This document shows, one piece after another, positions 36,574-51,430 of a stretch of DNA of 64,000 bases (its first letter is position 1; each line of letters begins with the position of its first letter). The translations under genes were made by a program, and so were the position numbers. Source of the stretch: Syngnathus acus (Eukaryota > Chordata > Actinopteri > Syngnathiformes > Syngnathidae); NCBI RefSeq assembly GCF_901709675.1, contig NC_051089.1, positions 871,476-935,475 of the forward strand, written 5' to 3'. The notes beneath the pieces are model-generated. The model searched no databases. It had not been told where the DNA came from and saw only the letters and a list, made by a program, of their open reading frames with translations.

Positions 36574-39485
36574 TCACAAGATGCGCGGTGCCGAGCGGTC
36601 GTTGGAGACCGTCTTGCGGAGTCGAACGCCCCTCCTGATGGTGGTCAGCATGTCGCCGGAGGAGCCCCCTGCCTCCTCCAGGGCGTCGGCGCCGAGCCCC
36701 GTGGCGGCGGCGGCGGGGTCATCCGGGAGGGTCGGGAAAGGGAACTGCCCCTCCCCCAGGGCGTGCGCGCCGGCCACCAGCTCGCCAATCTTCTCCACCA
36801 AGCTGTGGCGGTTGGCGGCGATCATCTTTTCCTCTTCGGAGCCGGAGCCCAGCCCCGCGGCTCCGCGTTGCTGGGCGTAGACCTCGAGAGCCGCCCCGGA
36901 GCCCCAGGCGGTGTTGGGGAGGCTAAGGCGTTTGGGCGACGCCTTCACGTAATCCAGCGCTCCCTGGGCGTCGTCCGCCACAAAGACGCACTCCTCGCTG
37001 CCCACTCGGACCGGAACCCCTCCGGCGGCCCCGGGAGAGTGGGAGTCTCCGGGAATGGTGGGCGTCTTGACAGGCACGATGGGGGGTCGGATGGGAATGG
37101 GGCCGGCGCTGGAGAGGGTGCGTCTCACGCCCGGTTTGGTGGACGGCGTTCTACGGATGGTGGCGGTGCCGGGAGTGCCGGAGCCAGCGCCCGCCCCGGG
37201 GGGTAAGACGTGACCCCCGGGTCCCAGGACCCCGCTGGGCAGTCCGGCCGTGCTGGCGGGCCGCTTGGTCTGGATCATGCGCCGGTAATTCTGCGCAATG
37301 TTGGAGTGGCGAGGGATGGTGGACGACTTGTCAAAGTCCGTCTGAGCGTCCGGGCCTTCGGCGTCGCCGTTCACCGAGTAGCCGTCGTAATCGGAACCTG
37401 ACGCGTGGCCACAAAGAAACATTTCTCAGGCATCCTTTTTAGCATATTTGGGATCTCGTCTTGTTTCTTATTTGAACTTGTGCCACCGCTTTGGGGGATT
37501 TTCATCAGGTTCTTTTTTTTCTACGCAACTTTGGTGACGGTAATTCCAACAAAACACGGGCTGTACTTTTTGTGACATTTTCAACCAGGAGAGTTTTCGA
37601 ACTTAAAATCTGTAGCTTAGCTTCATCGTTCTGAAAGATTCGTTTAGAACATTTTGAGGCCCACCCTGAGAGGGGATGGTGTCCTCGGAGCAGGAGGGGG
37701 TGGTGGTCTCGGTGCTGTATCCGCTGGAGTACTGCAGAGAGTCCCTGCTGCTCTTTTGCTGCTCCGTGCTCAGCCCTCGGGTCAGAACCATGGCCAGGTC
37801 GCTGGCGGCTGGAGACGCCTCGTCTCCGTACTGGGGAAGACATTTTTTCTTTGACATCTTCTGAATTGGAAACACTTTGTGGTTCTCATATGAGACATAT
37901 TGGATCAGACCAGAACGCGGCAGAGGTTCTCAACGTTACCTTGGCAGCGGAGGACATTCGGGGCCTCTGGGCCTCGTCGGCGTGGGACGGGCCGGCGTAG
38001 CCTTGCGCACTGGGCGAGCCCTCGTTTTCCCGCAACCTATCCAGCGGCGGCTCCTTCCTCCTCTGGACCGTGCTGGCGGCGGCCACGGCGGCGGCCACGG
38101 GCTGCTCGTAGGAACCTGCTTTGGACCAGTCCTAAAGAGTTTGGAGCGTGGTTATTTGCAGACAGGAAGACGCACGGTTTGACCGGTCAGCTCGCTCGCT
38201 CGCTTCCCGCTTAGCTTTGTAACGTCCAGGCGGCGTGCTTTCGCACAAGCTGCTTTCCGCTTTGGCCAGAAGCCAACAATCGACTAACTTAAAGAGAAAG
38301 CCAAACGTGCACGTGAAAGCACCCTGAGGAAGCAAAATGAAGGTGTTAAAAAGAAAAAGAAAAGAAAGCCAATGGGGGGGGGTGGAGAAACCAAGGCGCA
38401 GATGAGCAGGCGATGGGGGACAAACCTTCCAGGTGGGAACCTTGCAGGATGTGGGAGAAGAGGAGCAGGAGCCGGAGGACCGGCTATAGGGTGAGGGCGC
38501 GGTGACAGGAAGTGAGGTGACAGAGTGAGGCCTGGGCGAGCCTGAGTGAGAGAGAGCGGGGCGGAAGGTAGCGAAGGACGAGCCAAACTGCGGGACGAGA
38601 GACAAGGTCACAGGATCATTGGTGGCGGAAGAAGGAGGGAGGTGAGAGGTGGGGACGTCGCCCTCTAGTGGCGGGCACTCGGTAGGACAAGCCAGGAGTG
38701 CCGTTCATGCAGCGCAATGAAGCAAAGTAGCGTCTACGTACTTTGTGTTGGCATGAGATGAGTTCAAGCCCATAAGCACATTCAAATTTAGTGTCTGGGT
38801 TCTTTTTCAGAACATACACTCAAATGCAATTTATTTGATGATACCATACAATTCCAAGCAAAATGGATAGAAGGACAGAATATACCGGCAATGGGTGCGC
38901 GCAGCTCGGGAGATCATGTCGTGTCATTTTGTGTATTTTTAGTCCGCCTGTGAGGACTCACCGTGGTGGGCGAGTTGCATTCGCTGACCGACTGGCACGT
39001 TTCGGAGGCCTCCGATGACGCCGAGCTGGACGACTTCTGCGGCGGGCGCATCAAAAAAGAACAATTGAAAACAACAACGGTGTTTATGTCAAGTCTCACT
39101 ATTTTGCAGTAGAGGGGGCTGGAAATGGAATCATGAAGCTTCGAGGTCCCCACCTGACTGGTGATGTCGGAGGGCATGGGCGAGGGCGGCTTGGAGTAAA
39201 TGTTGGCGTCCTGAGAAACGAAGCCCGAGTCGTGGGACGAGACGCTGCTGAGGCGGTGGGCGGCGATGCCCCCCGCCGCTCCCCCGGCATGGCACGGCAG
39301 GCTGCTGCGGTAGCGATACGAGGACGCGGAAGAGGAGGTGGGTGAGTGGGGCAGCGAGCCCCCGCCGCCACCCGGGCCACCCCCGCCTCCACCGGACGAG
39401 CGGGAGGCGCTACTGTGGCCACTGTTGACACTGCTGTGTGCGCGCATGTGTGTGTGTGTGAGTGGGATGGTGATTTTGATGATTG

Positions 39486-39516
<31 letters not shown>

Positions 39517-42500
39517 GAGGAAGGTTAGTCGCCGTTTAAGAAGCACGAGCCAGAAAGAGGGCAACAATACACACAAAGCACACAAAGAGAGAGACACACA
39601 CACACAAGTGATGGAGAGAGAGGAAAGTTGTGTGCGCCAGTGTTTGTGTTTGATCGAGCGTGGGAGGGGGGAGGAAGCGGGGAGAAAACGGGGGAGAGAA
39701 TCAGATCAGGAGCATCAAGGTAACACGCACACACACACTTAAGCTCACACTGGTCAACTTGACACGTATAAGGATGCGCAAAGTGACACCCTAAGAAAGT
39801 CAGATACACACTGACATGCATTGGCACAAACAATAATGCATTTGGACACACATTCAAGTGGAACGACTGACACTTAAGCATACATGATGAGTCTGACGTA
39901 ACACACATGGCACACACGCTTGGTCGCACAGCGCCTCTTTCAACAAATCAGGATTTTGAACCACGACACGGCTGCCTCCCTCAGCAATGTCAAGTCAAAG
40001 CAAAACGCAACAAGAACCATGAAAGCCTTCCGTGTACCTGCACATGCTGCTTTTGCGGGAGCTGGAGCTGCTGGGCGAAGAGGGCGGAGTCTGATAGGAC
40101 CAGCTGTAGTCGGAACCCTTGAGGTCCTTGATCACCTGAGGACACGCATGCGTTCAGGGCTCTCCAGCAGTGTGTGCGTGTGTGTGTGCGCGTGCGTGTG
40201 TGAGACCTGTTCACTGGCAGGCGGCAGCTTGTGTGGGTCTGTGGTGAGCACAGTGAGGTCGTCAATGATGGCCTGCAGGTGTGTGATCTCCCCCAACATG
40301 GCAATCTCGCCATTCTAACAACAAAAACACATGAACGACGTCACACAACCACCGGCAAGGCATCCCGCGCGCACACAAGTGCAGACCATTCATTTGAGCA
40401 GGGGTGCGTAGACTTTTGCTATCCATTGTTCAGTGTCCCCTTCATGCACACACCTTTATCCGTGTTTTCTTTTTGTCACACAAAGATAGACAGGCACGTA
40501 GCGCCATCTACACACACACGAAAAGGCATCACTGACCACAACTGGCTGCAAGAATGCGCTGAAGGTGCAAAATCGTCCCCGTTCCTCCACCAGGGCCCGC
40601 CGCACCGCCTGCTTCTCCATCTCCTCCATCAGCAGACACATGTCAGTCACGTCCTGCATGGCGCTGTCTAGCTGAGGCTGCAGGTCACCGCGCCCTGACA
40701 AACACAATTGCACAGATGGGCACCATTCTGACAAAAGTAGAAGCTTGTCGCCAGCAGCAGAACCTCCAAAATCAAAATGCTTCTGCAGGGATTGTCCCTT
40801 CTATCAATTTGGAAGCATGCAGAACTTCATCACCAGCAGCTAAATGTAAGCACGTCGGAGGTTGCGCATCAGAATGAAGCGGCGAGCCAGCACACGCACG
40901 CACGCACGCACGCAGACGCTCTGTCGAGCCCCAACCGGCCCAAAAGCAAAACTGCTCTACATGCTGAGTGAGTAAAAATGGAGACAAGTTGTTACAAGAC
41001 GGGCGAGATGCATGCAAAATGGGAAGCCGAGACACTTACTGGAAATACATCAAGTCAGATTGTGCCTATGTGTCGTTAAAGGACATGGAAAAAGATCATA
41101 AGAGGGCCACACACTTACCCTGGATCTCTATTAGAGGCCAGCCAGAAGGGTGTGAGTGTGTTTGGGGGTCGGCAAAGTGGGAGAGAGAGAGTGAGCACAA
41201 AGTCTCATTAAGTGTTAGTCAGCCAACATTACAAGTGAGAGAAAAACTGAGGAATAAAAGCATAAACAGCAACTTTTGAATTGTAAAGGTGACGTATTTT
41301 CGTATTTGGCTGGTTTTGTGTTCTGTCTGGCAACCCACAGAAGAAAACAAAATAGCGCTGCGGAGACGCACCACCTCTGATGGCCACTAGATGTCGCCAT
41401 CTGGCTATATCTTCCACTCAAGACGTCACTGAGAACATCCCCGATGACTCACTGAGCGTTTTAATTGAAGAAAAAAAGACGTTCGCGCTCTTTCACTCAT
41501 TCGTGACCATTAATGTGAAAATAAAAAAGTTTTGTCCACATTTCCTATCATCCTGTTTGTTTATAATTCAACATCATACTTGCCATCTTTATATAAGTAC
41601 TTTATATATCACCAAGCACATTTGTTTATTTCCCATAAACATTCCAATTCATCCAAATCCAATTCATTCTTGACAATTATTCAAGGCACTAATTCATGAA
41701 AGAAAGAAATCCCTTTTGAACTAATTCATGAAAGAAAGAAGTGAAATTCCCAAGTGACACGACCACGCTGCACTTGGCGCGAGCGACATCGTCTGTCTTG
41801 ACGATTAGCAATCTCTACCATTCCCCTCGTGCAATCTCAATCTCACCTTTGCGAGCTTTCTTCTGGAGCTTCATGGTGTCCGACGACTTCTTCTTGATCT
41901 CGTGTCGCGACCGCTTGTACTCTGGCGAAGCCAATGTATGAATCGCATTCAATGAAGTTGAGAAGATTCAGAAATAGCAAGAAATAGGACAATTAATTGA
42001 TGGTCAACAACTAACGACTCCCAGCATGCGTGTCCAAGGTCGCTGCGGCTTTTGGCACTTGGAAAACGTGATTGACTTTGTGCACGGTACCTTTGGCGTG
42101 GTCCTTGTCCAACTGGTTGGCTGTCTTCTTCCAGTCCTCAATCTTGTCCTGCAGAGGCATGATGAGGCTCTCCATCAACGCACTGTCGGGAAAACAAAAC
42201 GTATCCACTTTGGTCATCCGCAATATTGGTCAAAGTGCTCAGGACTTGTAGTAGCAGTTCTCAGTACTGGTTATCTGAGCAGTACTGCTCAGTAGTAGAA
42301 AAGTGTGTTTGCGTTTAGGCGGGACAGGAAGTAGTCGAGCGGCTAACCAGCGGCTAAGGAGCTAACTCGTGGGCAGAGCTTACTTGGTGAACTGTCGGAG
42401 TTTAGCCTCGATGCTGCGATGCCTCATGCACATCCTGGTCAGAGCTGAGCCGATGTCTCTGGTGGCCCCTGGAGAAGGGAAGACCATCACATCACAGACA

Positions 42501-45500
42501 AGTACACAATTGTACTCACTAGTAATTAGTTACGGTGCTGGTAGCAGTAGTAGAAGGCGTTCAGAAAGACACTATATTAACAGGCATGATGAAACCAAAA
42601 CCGAGCCATTTTTACCACAGATGTCAATTACCGTATTGGCCCGAATATAAGACGACCCTGATTGTAAGACAACCCCCCTCTTTTTCAAGACTCGAGTTTG
42701 AAAAAAGATTTTTTGAACACCAAATTGAATTTTTATACAGAAAAGAATTACAGTACATTTGAAACAAATGATTATAACAATATATTCGAGAGAAAAAGCA
42801 TGTTATTTTGCCTCATTCAAATCATGCAAAAACTGTCTGTCACTTCTTAATATCTGATTATTTAAATATGTACACTAAAGTGCAATCACATTTGTAAATG
42901 AATGGCTTGTGGTTTTTGAAATAAACCTACTGTTTCTCCATTTTCTGTTATGTCTTCTCTTATTTTCTTCTCTTTTCTTTCTTACCGCTATTTTGTTTTT
43001 TTTCTTCTTCGTGCTACCGCTATTTTTATTTTTATTCTTTGTGACAGCGGCTAACCTGCTAACATAAACACGGGTATCTATTTCTGGAGGCGGTGTGGAA
43101 AAAGTCAACCGGTTGGCCTTGAGTGATGTCCTGCGAGTGCGTGTGATTCCCAAACAAGGTGCTGCGAGTCCAGAAAAAGACCCTGACAGGCCCGAGTCAG
43201 CACTAATGTTGCTGCTAATGTACACAGTGGAAAAAGTTGGGACTCAAGTGGGATTCCCTTGCCGGGAGCCCAAAGTCGGGTCGGAGGTTTGGGCGAGACG
43301 ATGCAGTGCGCATTCATTGGGTACTTTTGACACCAATATTTGCCAATGTTCAAACTTGACACGTCTTAAAACGGACGTGTGGGAGATATATGTATTCTCC
43401 GGCAGGGGTGCGTTTTTCGGGACAACGCCGACACTCCTCTAATAAAGAGGGTCCTATTTTCAAAAACCCAAATCTGGTCACCCTATTTTAGACGGACAAG
43501 ATGGGCGAGAGCCTCCTCTGACCCTCTCATTGATGCTCTGTCTCAGTTATTGCATGTACACACAGCGTTGTTGGGATCTCCAGAAAAGCGCTCCATTCAT
43601 AATTAACAAATTCCTCCCCTGCGCCTCCCGATCTGCCCGGCAACCGTTCAATAAAGAAGAGCTGCCACCACACACACATGAACACGCATAAGCATGCCAG
43701 TCAGGCCTGAGCAAGTATTTGGAATGGAACTAAACGTATAATGATTAATGATGATGTAAGCATCAGAAAGAGAGGAGTGGTGAAGAGAAAAAGAAAACTG
43801 GAGAAACGAAGGAGAAGCGGAAACCAGGCAGGAGGAAACGAGAAGGCTCGTCTCACGCATTTTAATGAGCTCGGGGGGGGGAACAAACTAAACAACAACA
43901 GCACTGCAGCTCCTGCGTGTTGCATACGTTTGATCTGGCTCTGGTTTATGATGGTCCTCTTCCTGTTTGGCTCCCATTAACATGCCTTTCAAAGTCAGCG
44001 GGAGATCAACAACAAGATGAGGAGATGCACACACACACACACACACACACGCCTCACATCTGGAATGCAGTGTGTGTGTGTGTGTACTATATTATCGCGT
44101 TCTAATCGCCTTTGATGATCAGAGAGCGAGTGTAATTGAGTTGTAATGTAGATTCCAAATGTTTTTCAAGCACCAAAGCACAGCAGATCACGTTTTAAAA
44201 ATGCTCTTTGGAGATAATGTGACCACCATCTCGGGGCAACCAAGGAAGTTGAAAGTACGTCAAAGAAAGTTAAGGTGATTCGTTTAGACAAAAGGTGCGC
44301 TTTGACGCAATTTGGAGGCATCCGCAGGCAATTGGAAATTCTTGTCGGTCAATTGCTTATGCGTGGATATTCATATCACTGCTGATAGAGAAATATTGAC
44401 AACCTATCTTGAGTTTTGTCAAGCCCTGGCCCAAGACGTCTAAATTGGGCTTTTCGGGAATTGATCTTCCACCTCGTGACAGGTCATCTAAAATCAAGTT
44501 AAACATTCCACAAAGATTTGTGTTGCTTCTATAACAATAAAATTCCACAGGATTTTTTATTTTATTTTTTTCATTCATTCATTCATTATTTTAATATTTA
44601 TCGTAAAAAAAAACCTTGGTCTTATTTCATATTGTCATTTAATCCTTATTTAACTTTAATCACATTCATATTTTGCTCCTATGGTACTATTAATAGCTAT
44701 TTAATTGTGATACATTTAGATTAGTTTGCGATATCTCTGACGACTAATTCGTTTTGGTTTGTCGCAGTAGCAATTTTGGATGTAGGTCATTTTTATTTCG
44801 GGTTCGACGTAATTTCTTTCCACGAGGAAATGAGGAAACGTCAGAGTAAGTAAGGCCTCTGTTGCCATGGTTACACTTGTGCGTAACACTTCCATCCCAC
44901 ATGGTGACACAGCAGCAGCAGCAGCAGCAGCAGCAAGCAGGAGACAAAAGAAGCAGGCTGCTAAGCAGGAGCTAGCCGTGCTAACCCAACCCTAGCCACG
45001 CTAACGAGGCCGGCGAGAATTATTCATAAGGCCCACATCCCAGACGGTTGCTGCCTCCGCAGACGCAAACATCCTCAACAGACTCACGGGGGGGGACTGA
45101 CGGACGGACGGACGGACGGACGGACCACTCGTTACTACCTCCACCGAGCACGAGATAGCGACAGCCAAGACGTATGTCCTTGTTTGATGACACGCAAAGT
45201 CCACTCCACATTTCTAATAGCCGATAAATATAAAGGACATTTTTTGCAGGCTGGGGTTGCTTTGACCTTGACCTGGACGTGTTATTCAGTGGTTGTGTTC
45301 CCATCTGACTCATAATGTAATTGTCATTCTCAGGTCATGATTTTAGAGCAATGCATCATTATTGCTATGACTATTGCGGCACAAAACCCTTTGCAAGTGT
45401 CCTCTCGCTCTCTCTCTCTCTCACGCACGCACACACACCACACACTGACTTTAGTGTGAGGGGTCATGGTGCGGCCACTTCCTGTCACATTGCATTTCTC

Positions 45501-48500
45501 CAGCCAAGCAGCTATTGCCATAGCAACAAGAAAACCCACTCCCCAAAAGAACAACCCAGCATTTTCTCGCAAGTGCCGACAGAACGCAAAAGGCCAAGCA
45601 ATCAAATTGTTATTTATTTAGCCTCTCTTCGATGCAAAGTGTGCTCAGCTAGCGCAACGACATTAGCATTGGTGGCTCACAGGACGATCTTTGCAGTAAT
45701 TCAGATCATTGTGATCATTTTGGTAATTGCGCAAACTTTTGTCAGTCATCTTGTGCCAATTGCAAACCATGCGTGCAATATGTGAATACGTCGACGCATC
45801 TGTATGAAGTGAAAATATTTGATTCTACTCATGGGTATTTGCTTTTTTGCCCCGACAGACACCGACCGGGCTCTACCTCTGCAGGTAGAAAACTCCCACC
45901 TCATCGTGAGCTCCATCGTATGGCGGCTCCGCACCTCGGTTGCCATGGGAACTTACGACTGGTCTTGAAAGATTCATCAGCTGTACTATTCAGACACCCG
46001 GGGGCCGTTTTGAATGGTGGGCAAAAATGCATCGTCTGACTCTGCACGCATACACTTGACATCTCACGCTCTGCTAACATCACATGCGCAGAGATGGCAC
46101 GGCAACACGCGAAACGCATCTGCATGGAGCTGTCACGTGACAGGCGAGAAGGAAACACACATGATCAAACAGAAACGCACATACCAAGAGCGAGAGCAAT
46201 GCTTCATCATCAAGAATGGCACGTTGCCATGACAACTGCAATAATGACGACGTCGTCATCACCATCCGGGCAGGCCGAGCAGCAGCCAGCGCTGAGTCAC
46301 ACACTGCGGTGTTCTAAATATAGAATTGTGGGTAACGTAGTCTGGGCCCGACACGACGTAGCCGCCGCTAACCGATGCTTTGCGTGACAAGAGAAAAGTT
46401 GGACTCCGAGAACCTGATTTTGAAGGCCGGCCCGGCCGGCCAACGGCACTTGTCGGGCTCAAAGGTCAAATCAGTGCACGTCCTGACGCTTCTCTTTACG
46501 TATCGCGGCCAGAATAAGAATTGAGTTTCATTTTGGTGCCATCATGTGAACAGACTCCTTTTTTCGGGTTCGCTCTCTATTTGCGTTGATCAGCGCGCAC
46601 GGGCATCGGCAGTCACGCAGCCTCTGGTCGCATTGAACACAAGTTGGCGTCGGAGAAGAACAACTCGCTGAGCTTTCCGCTTCCCATGCTCACCAAAGCC
46701 CCTTCACTGTGTGCTCTCGTTTGTGTGCGTATGTGTGTGTGTGTGTGTGTGTGTGTGTAACAGAGCACGTCTTGTTTGGTTGAGCCGCAGGACAATGCTG
46801 GATTGTGACATGAGGAAATGTCCTTCCAGAGATGCCAGCTACTAAGTGACTAGACTACCGTATTAGGGGGCGGGGGATCATTGGGAAGGGACGTGCCATT
46901 TTTAATTATTCAACTTTTTTTAATGTTAAATAATAAAAACATCCTTTTAAAAGATGCCCTCCCCTAGTGGACGGACAACCAATGCCTCCCCCACATAAAA
47001 AAAAAAAAAAAACTAGGTGGCAAGACCTCACTTCAAATTCACAAGCAAACGTTAATCTGAAATTCTTTGCTGAACCCATTTCATTTTCTTGAACCTATTA
47101 ATCATCAATACTAAAATAATACAATATAACTTGAAATCATTATTAATGGATATTATAATGAAACAAATAAGGAACGTGAATGACAAATGCTAACTAAATA
47201 AAATAGTTAAATACATTTATAAATATCGAAGTAAAGATTGCATTGCACTCAAAATACTAATCATTAGAAGAAAATGGGAGCAACAATCAATAAAAAAATA
47301 TCAATGATAATAGAAAAATAGTTTAAATGTAAAAATGATATCTTTTTAGATAATAATAATAATAATAATAATAAAACTGCATTAATTGAACTCGAAATGA
47401 AATTGCGGCGTCCATCTGAATGCCCTTTGCTGACCAAAACAGCAGCACCAGTGGTAGCACAGTCTCTCATACAAGGTTATACATGATTCAAATGAAACTT
47501 AAAAGAATCAAAACAATCAAATAAATCAAATTCAATCCAAATAAAAACTATTTAAAAACATTCATAACAAATATTCCAGCGACGTGATTCTCAATGCCCA
47601 CAAAGACGTCATCCCTGAGCCCTTTGCTAACCAAAACAGCAGCATCCACAGAAACAACCAGTTGTCGGTCATGTTGCGTGTGCGCGCACGCGTTTGTGTT
47701 CACACACTGGCGTCCAAACAGCTGACTCCAACAACGGAGGGAGGATCTTAAGTCTTTCCTGCTCTGCTCTCAGCAACAAGGCTATTTTTTTCCTCACTTC
47801 ACTTGTTGCCTGGCAACCGCACTGGCACACGTGACCTAGCCCGCGTGTGATTGGCCCCGGCCGTCATGTCGCAAGTGTATGCGTGTGAACGTTGTACTAC
47901 ATTCACACCATTCACACCAACCATCACCGAGCAGGACACTTTTTTTTTTTTGCTTGTTCAGACTTTACTTAACTGCAATGGGTAAATTGACCTAACCGAT
48001 TAGTCCGAAAGCTCAATATGGAATGATCTGAAGACGGGAACGAAGCATTAGCAATGAAGCAACATTTTGTGACAATAAACCCAAAATAACTTCTCCATTT
48101 CAACGTGCTAAAATGTAACAAGCGAAAAATGCACAAACAGCAAGTTGCATTATGCAACAAGTGCAAGATGGACCAAGCAGCAACTAATGAAAAGACAAAG
48201 AGCTGATTGTTTTTATCTTGAAATTCGTTTAAACTTCAGACGTTTATTATGCTCAAGTAACAGCACTTGATGGTTTCGAATGAGCGTGATAATGTTGCAA
48301 ATCTCTATCAGCCGTCAGCTATGAAACCAACTAAACTCCATGTCGGACGGCTTACGATAAAATTGCCATAGAGGAAACAATTCAAGGGAGAAAAGCAAAA
48401 CCAAGTCAATGCTACACAAAAATATGCACCCGGAAATTCTGGCTCCTTTTCGGGTTCCTACCTCTCGTGTTGGTCGCCATGTCCGCTACCTTCTGGAAAG

Positions 48501-48832
48501 CATCCAGGAAGGCCACCGCCGCCAAAACCGTAGTTCTACAAAAAGACGTCACCACACAAATGCAAAATTTGGACAGTCACGATTTCATTAACGTGACCGG
48601 AGTAGTCAACTCACCTGAGCTGTGAATGAAGCTTGGTAGCCTTTGCGCTAAAGTCCTCCCACACTGGATAGGAGCACTGGTAACACACACACAAACGGTG
48701 ACACACATTAATATAATGCATGACACAGTTGTTTGGAAAAATATATTGAGTCAAAATGTTTTGTTTTGTCATTGTAGACACACCTCCCATGTGAAGCCTT
48801 CAAATCCCATAATAGCCTCCTTCAATTCCCAT

Positions 48833-48874
<42 letters not shown>

Positions 48875-51395
48875 CAACCGCATCGAAGCATTGCAAATGA
48901 AATTCCACCCGCCACCCTCTGCTGCTGTCTATCCCCCCCCCCCAAGCTGCATCCTAGATTATATTACACTTGATCCACGCTGACCTCCGAACCCCAATAA
49001 AACGCCTGCAAATTGACTGCGTGCGTGTGCACGCGCGTGCGTATCAGATGGTGTCATCAACCTGGCAAGACCTCAAAATTAGGAAAAGAACAAACGGGGA
49101 ATGTGAACAAAGGCGATGGGAAAGAGTGGGGGGCGGGGCTATCATTAGGGATGACAGCAAAAGACTAATCTGGTCCGTTTGATGTGGCATCATTTGGGTT
49201 GGAATTGTTGCGGGGTATATTTGCGTCATTGAAGACTCGAAATGTGTGTTTTCCCAAAACAGCCACACTTTAGCCCATGAAGGGTTTGAACGCCCACCCA
49301 CCCACCCACACAATAGGTTTCATCAGCCATACTTTTCTCTGTAAAATGTGTTTTACGAGCACACTTAAAGATGTCATCTTCCTCCTCGTCCTCCTTATCT
49401 TCAGCTCGTTAAAATGTTTGGCTCATTAAGGACAGGGGATGCTGGGAGGCAGCCAAGATGGCCTCTTCTTCCCCCCCCCCCAGGCTGCCTTTGTGAGGCC
49501 TGTCAAAGCTTTTCTCGTCACACGGGGGCTCAATATTCCTCTTGTTTGTCTCCACCAGCAAACAAATTCGGGAACAATGTCTGTTAGCTTAGCATGATAG
49601 CTTAAATTCAAAACCGTTTACGAATTCTGCAGAAATATTGAAGCAACAATACGTGAATGCTAATGCTAACAAGGAGAGTCACGGTTGGTACATTACAGCA
49701 GGTGAGACACGCTATTTATTTCTGGACTTTGATTAACTTCAAAGTCAACTTGCTAAATGCTAACACATAATGGGGAAAGCTATAGACAGGCTAACTAATA
49801 GCTAGTTCATTTAGTGTCAAATTAGTACATCATGATGCGTCGGTGTAAAGCCATGCAAGAATCAAATGAACAGATGACGGTCGGTCTCTCCTCCCCGTGT
49901 GACTGCAAAACACAGTTCTAGTCGAAATATTCGATGAAAAAGGATCATCCATTTGATCAAACATAAAAGCTGTGAAATGAGTTTCTTTTCAAACATGTGA
50001 ATTGCTGCGATTAGACCACGAAAAAAAAACGGGGCTAATCCCTCCATTCCTCTCCATGTCTCTCGGTGGCTCTTTTCTGGATTTCCTCTGTTTGGCTTGC
50101 CGGCCGCCGGCCAAACAAAAGAGACAAAAGAGATGTTAAGCTCCTCGTCCGCAGCGAGACGCCGGCGGCCCGACCCGCGCCGGGTCCGACATACGGCACG
50201 GAGAGCAAAGATTCAAGGTCAACTTGCAACAAAAAGTCGCAAAATGGAAGAACAGCCAATCACGTGGAATGGACCGAAAAAAAAAAAATGGACAATGTGT
50301 TCTTCAAGATGGTTTCCCTAGCTAAGCGTCCAAAAGAGAGGCGCTAAGTTTCTTTAGCCAACAGAAGTTGAATAAGGTCAAAGGTCTGATGGGGTTCTAG
50401 TCGCCACTTGAGCGCAAGATGATGTCACTCGTGTTCTTCCATATTCAATTGGTACGATTTGTGACTTGGGAGATATTTGACCTGATTCTGGTCAGCACTC
50501 CACCTGAATGTGGTCAGCACTCGACCAGTTCGACTTTGCGAAATCAAAGCAAGAAAATGGTTGAATTTCAGTTTTGGAGGCAAAATGTTGAGATGGGTTC
50601 TGGGTTGAGCGCAATCAGTCACTTGTCAAGCCATCTCTCGATCCACATTGCTCTGATTTTCCGCTTTCATCGAGACAGCGCTTTCTCTTCGAGCCCTTTT
50701 TTTTTTTATGGTCACACAGGCACTCACAGTAAGAGACAGTGAGAAGAAACAGGCCCGTCCTTCATGTCCCCAAACGAAATGATCCAGCAGAATACTGCCT
50801 CCATTTTGCTCCGCCTTTTGTGTGGTGAAATCAGACATTGGCTGAATCGCTTGTGTTCTTTTTTGCCTGGCTTGATGGCACCGAGCGTCCGTATTGTTGC
50901 TTTAGTGCAGCTGCACTGAGCGGCCATGCATCCGGATGACCATGAAGGTCAGGCACCAACATGTCAACAGATTCAGAAGATGATTTTTGCCCGTCCAAGC
51001 AAAACTAGTGATTTTCATGATGGCATAGGCTAAACAATCTGTGTGGCCGATCCCTAATTCTAGTCATGCACTTGCTTTTTTGGAGTCTGAGCTCCGTCCT
51101 GCCACCCCGCCGCCCCCGCCCTCGTCATCACGGGACAATAAAAGAATTGACACATCCTGCAGGTTGGCTTTGGATGCTTGATCTAGCTGCATTATTGTCG
51201 ATTGGGAGGGAATGCCATTTCATTTGACAAATACAGAAGAGCTCTTGAATAAGATCCATGGAAATCACTTATTTATTCTTCCATGGCATTGGCCCACTGA
51301 CCGTGACCCCGTGAGTAGGTAGGTGTATGTGTGTGCGTGCAGATATAGCCCAGCCAGGGTTACATTGTGGCATTCTAAACACACATAGGAGATAT

Positions 51396-51430
<35 letters not shown>

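Noticed and set aside
38132-38611. Independent 159-codon minus-strand gene
   Set aside because: The middle part is the mtss2 cassette exon; the rest reads through intron.
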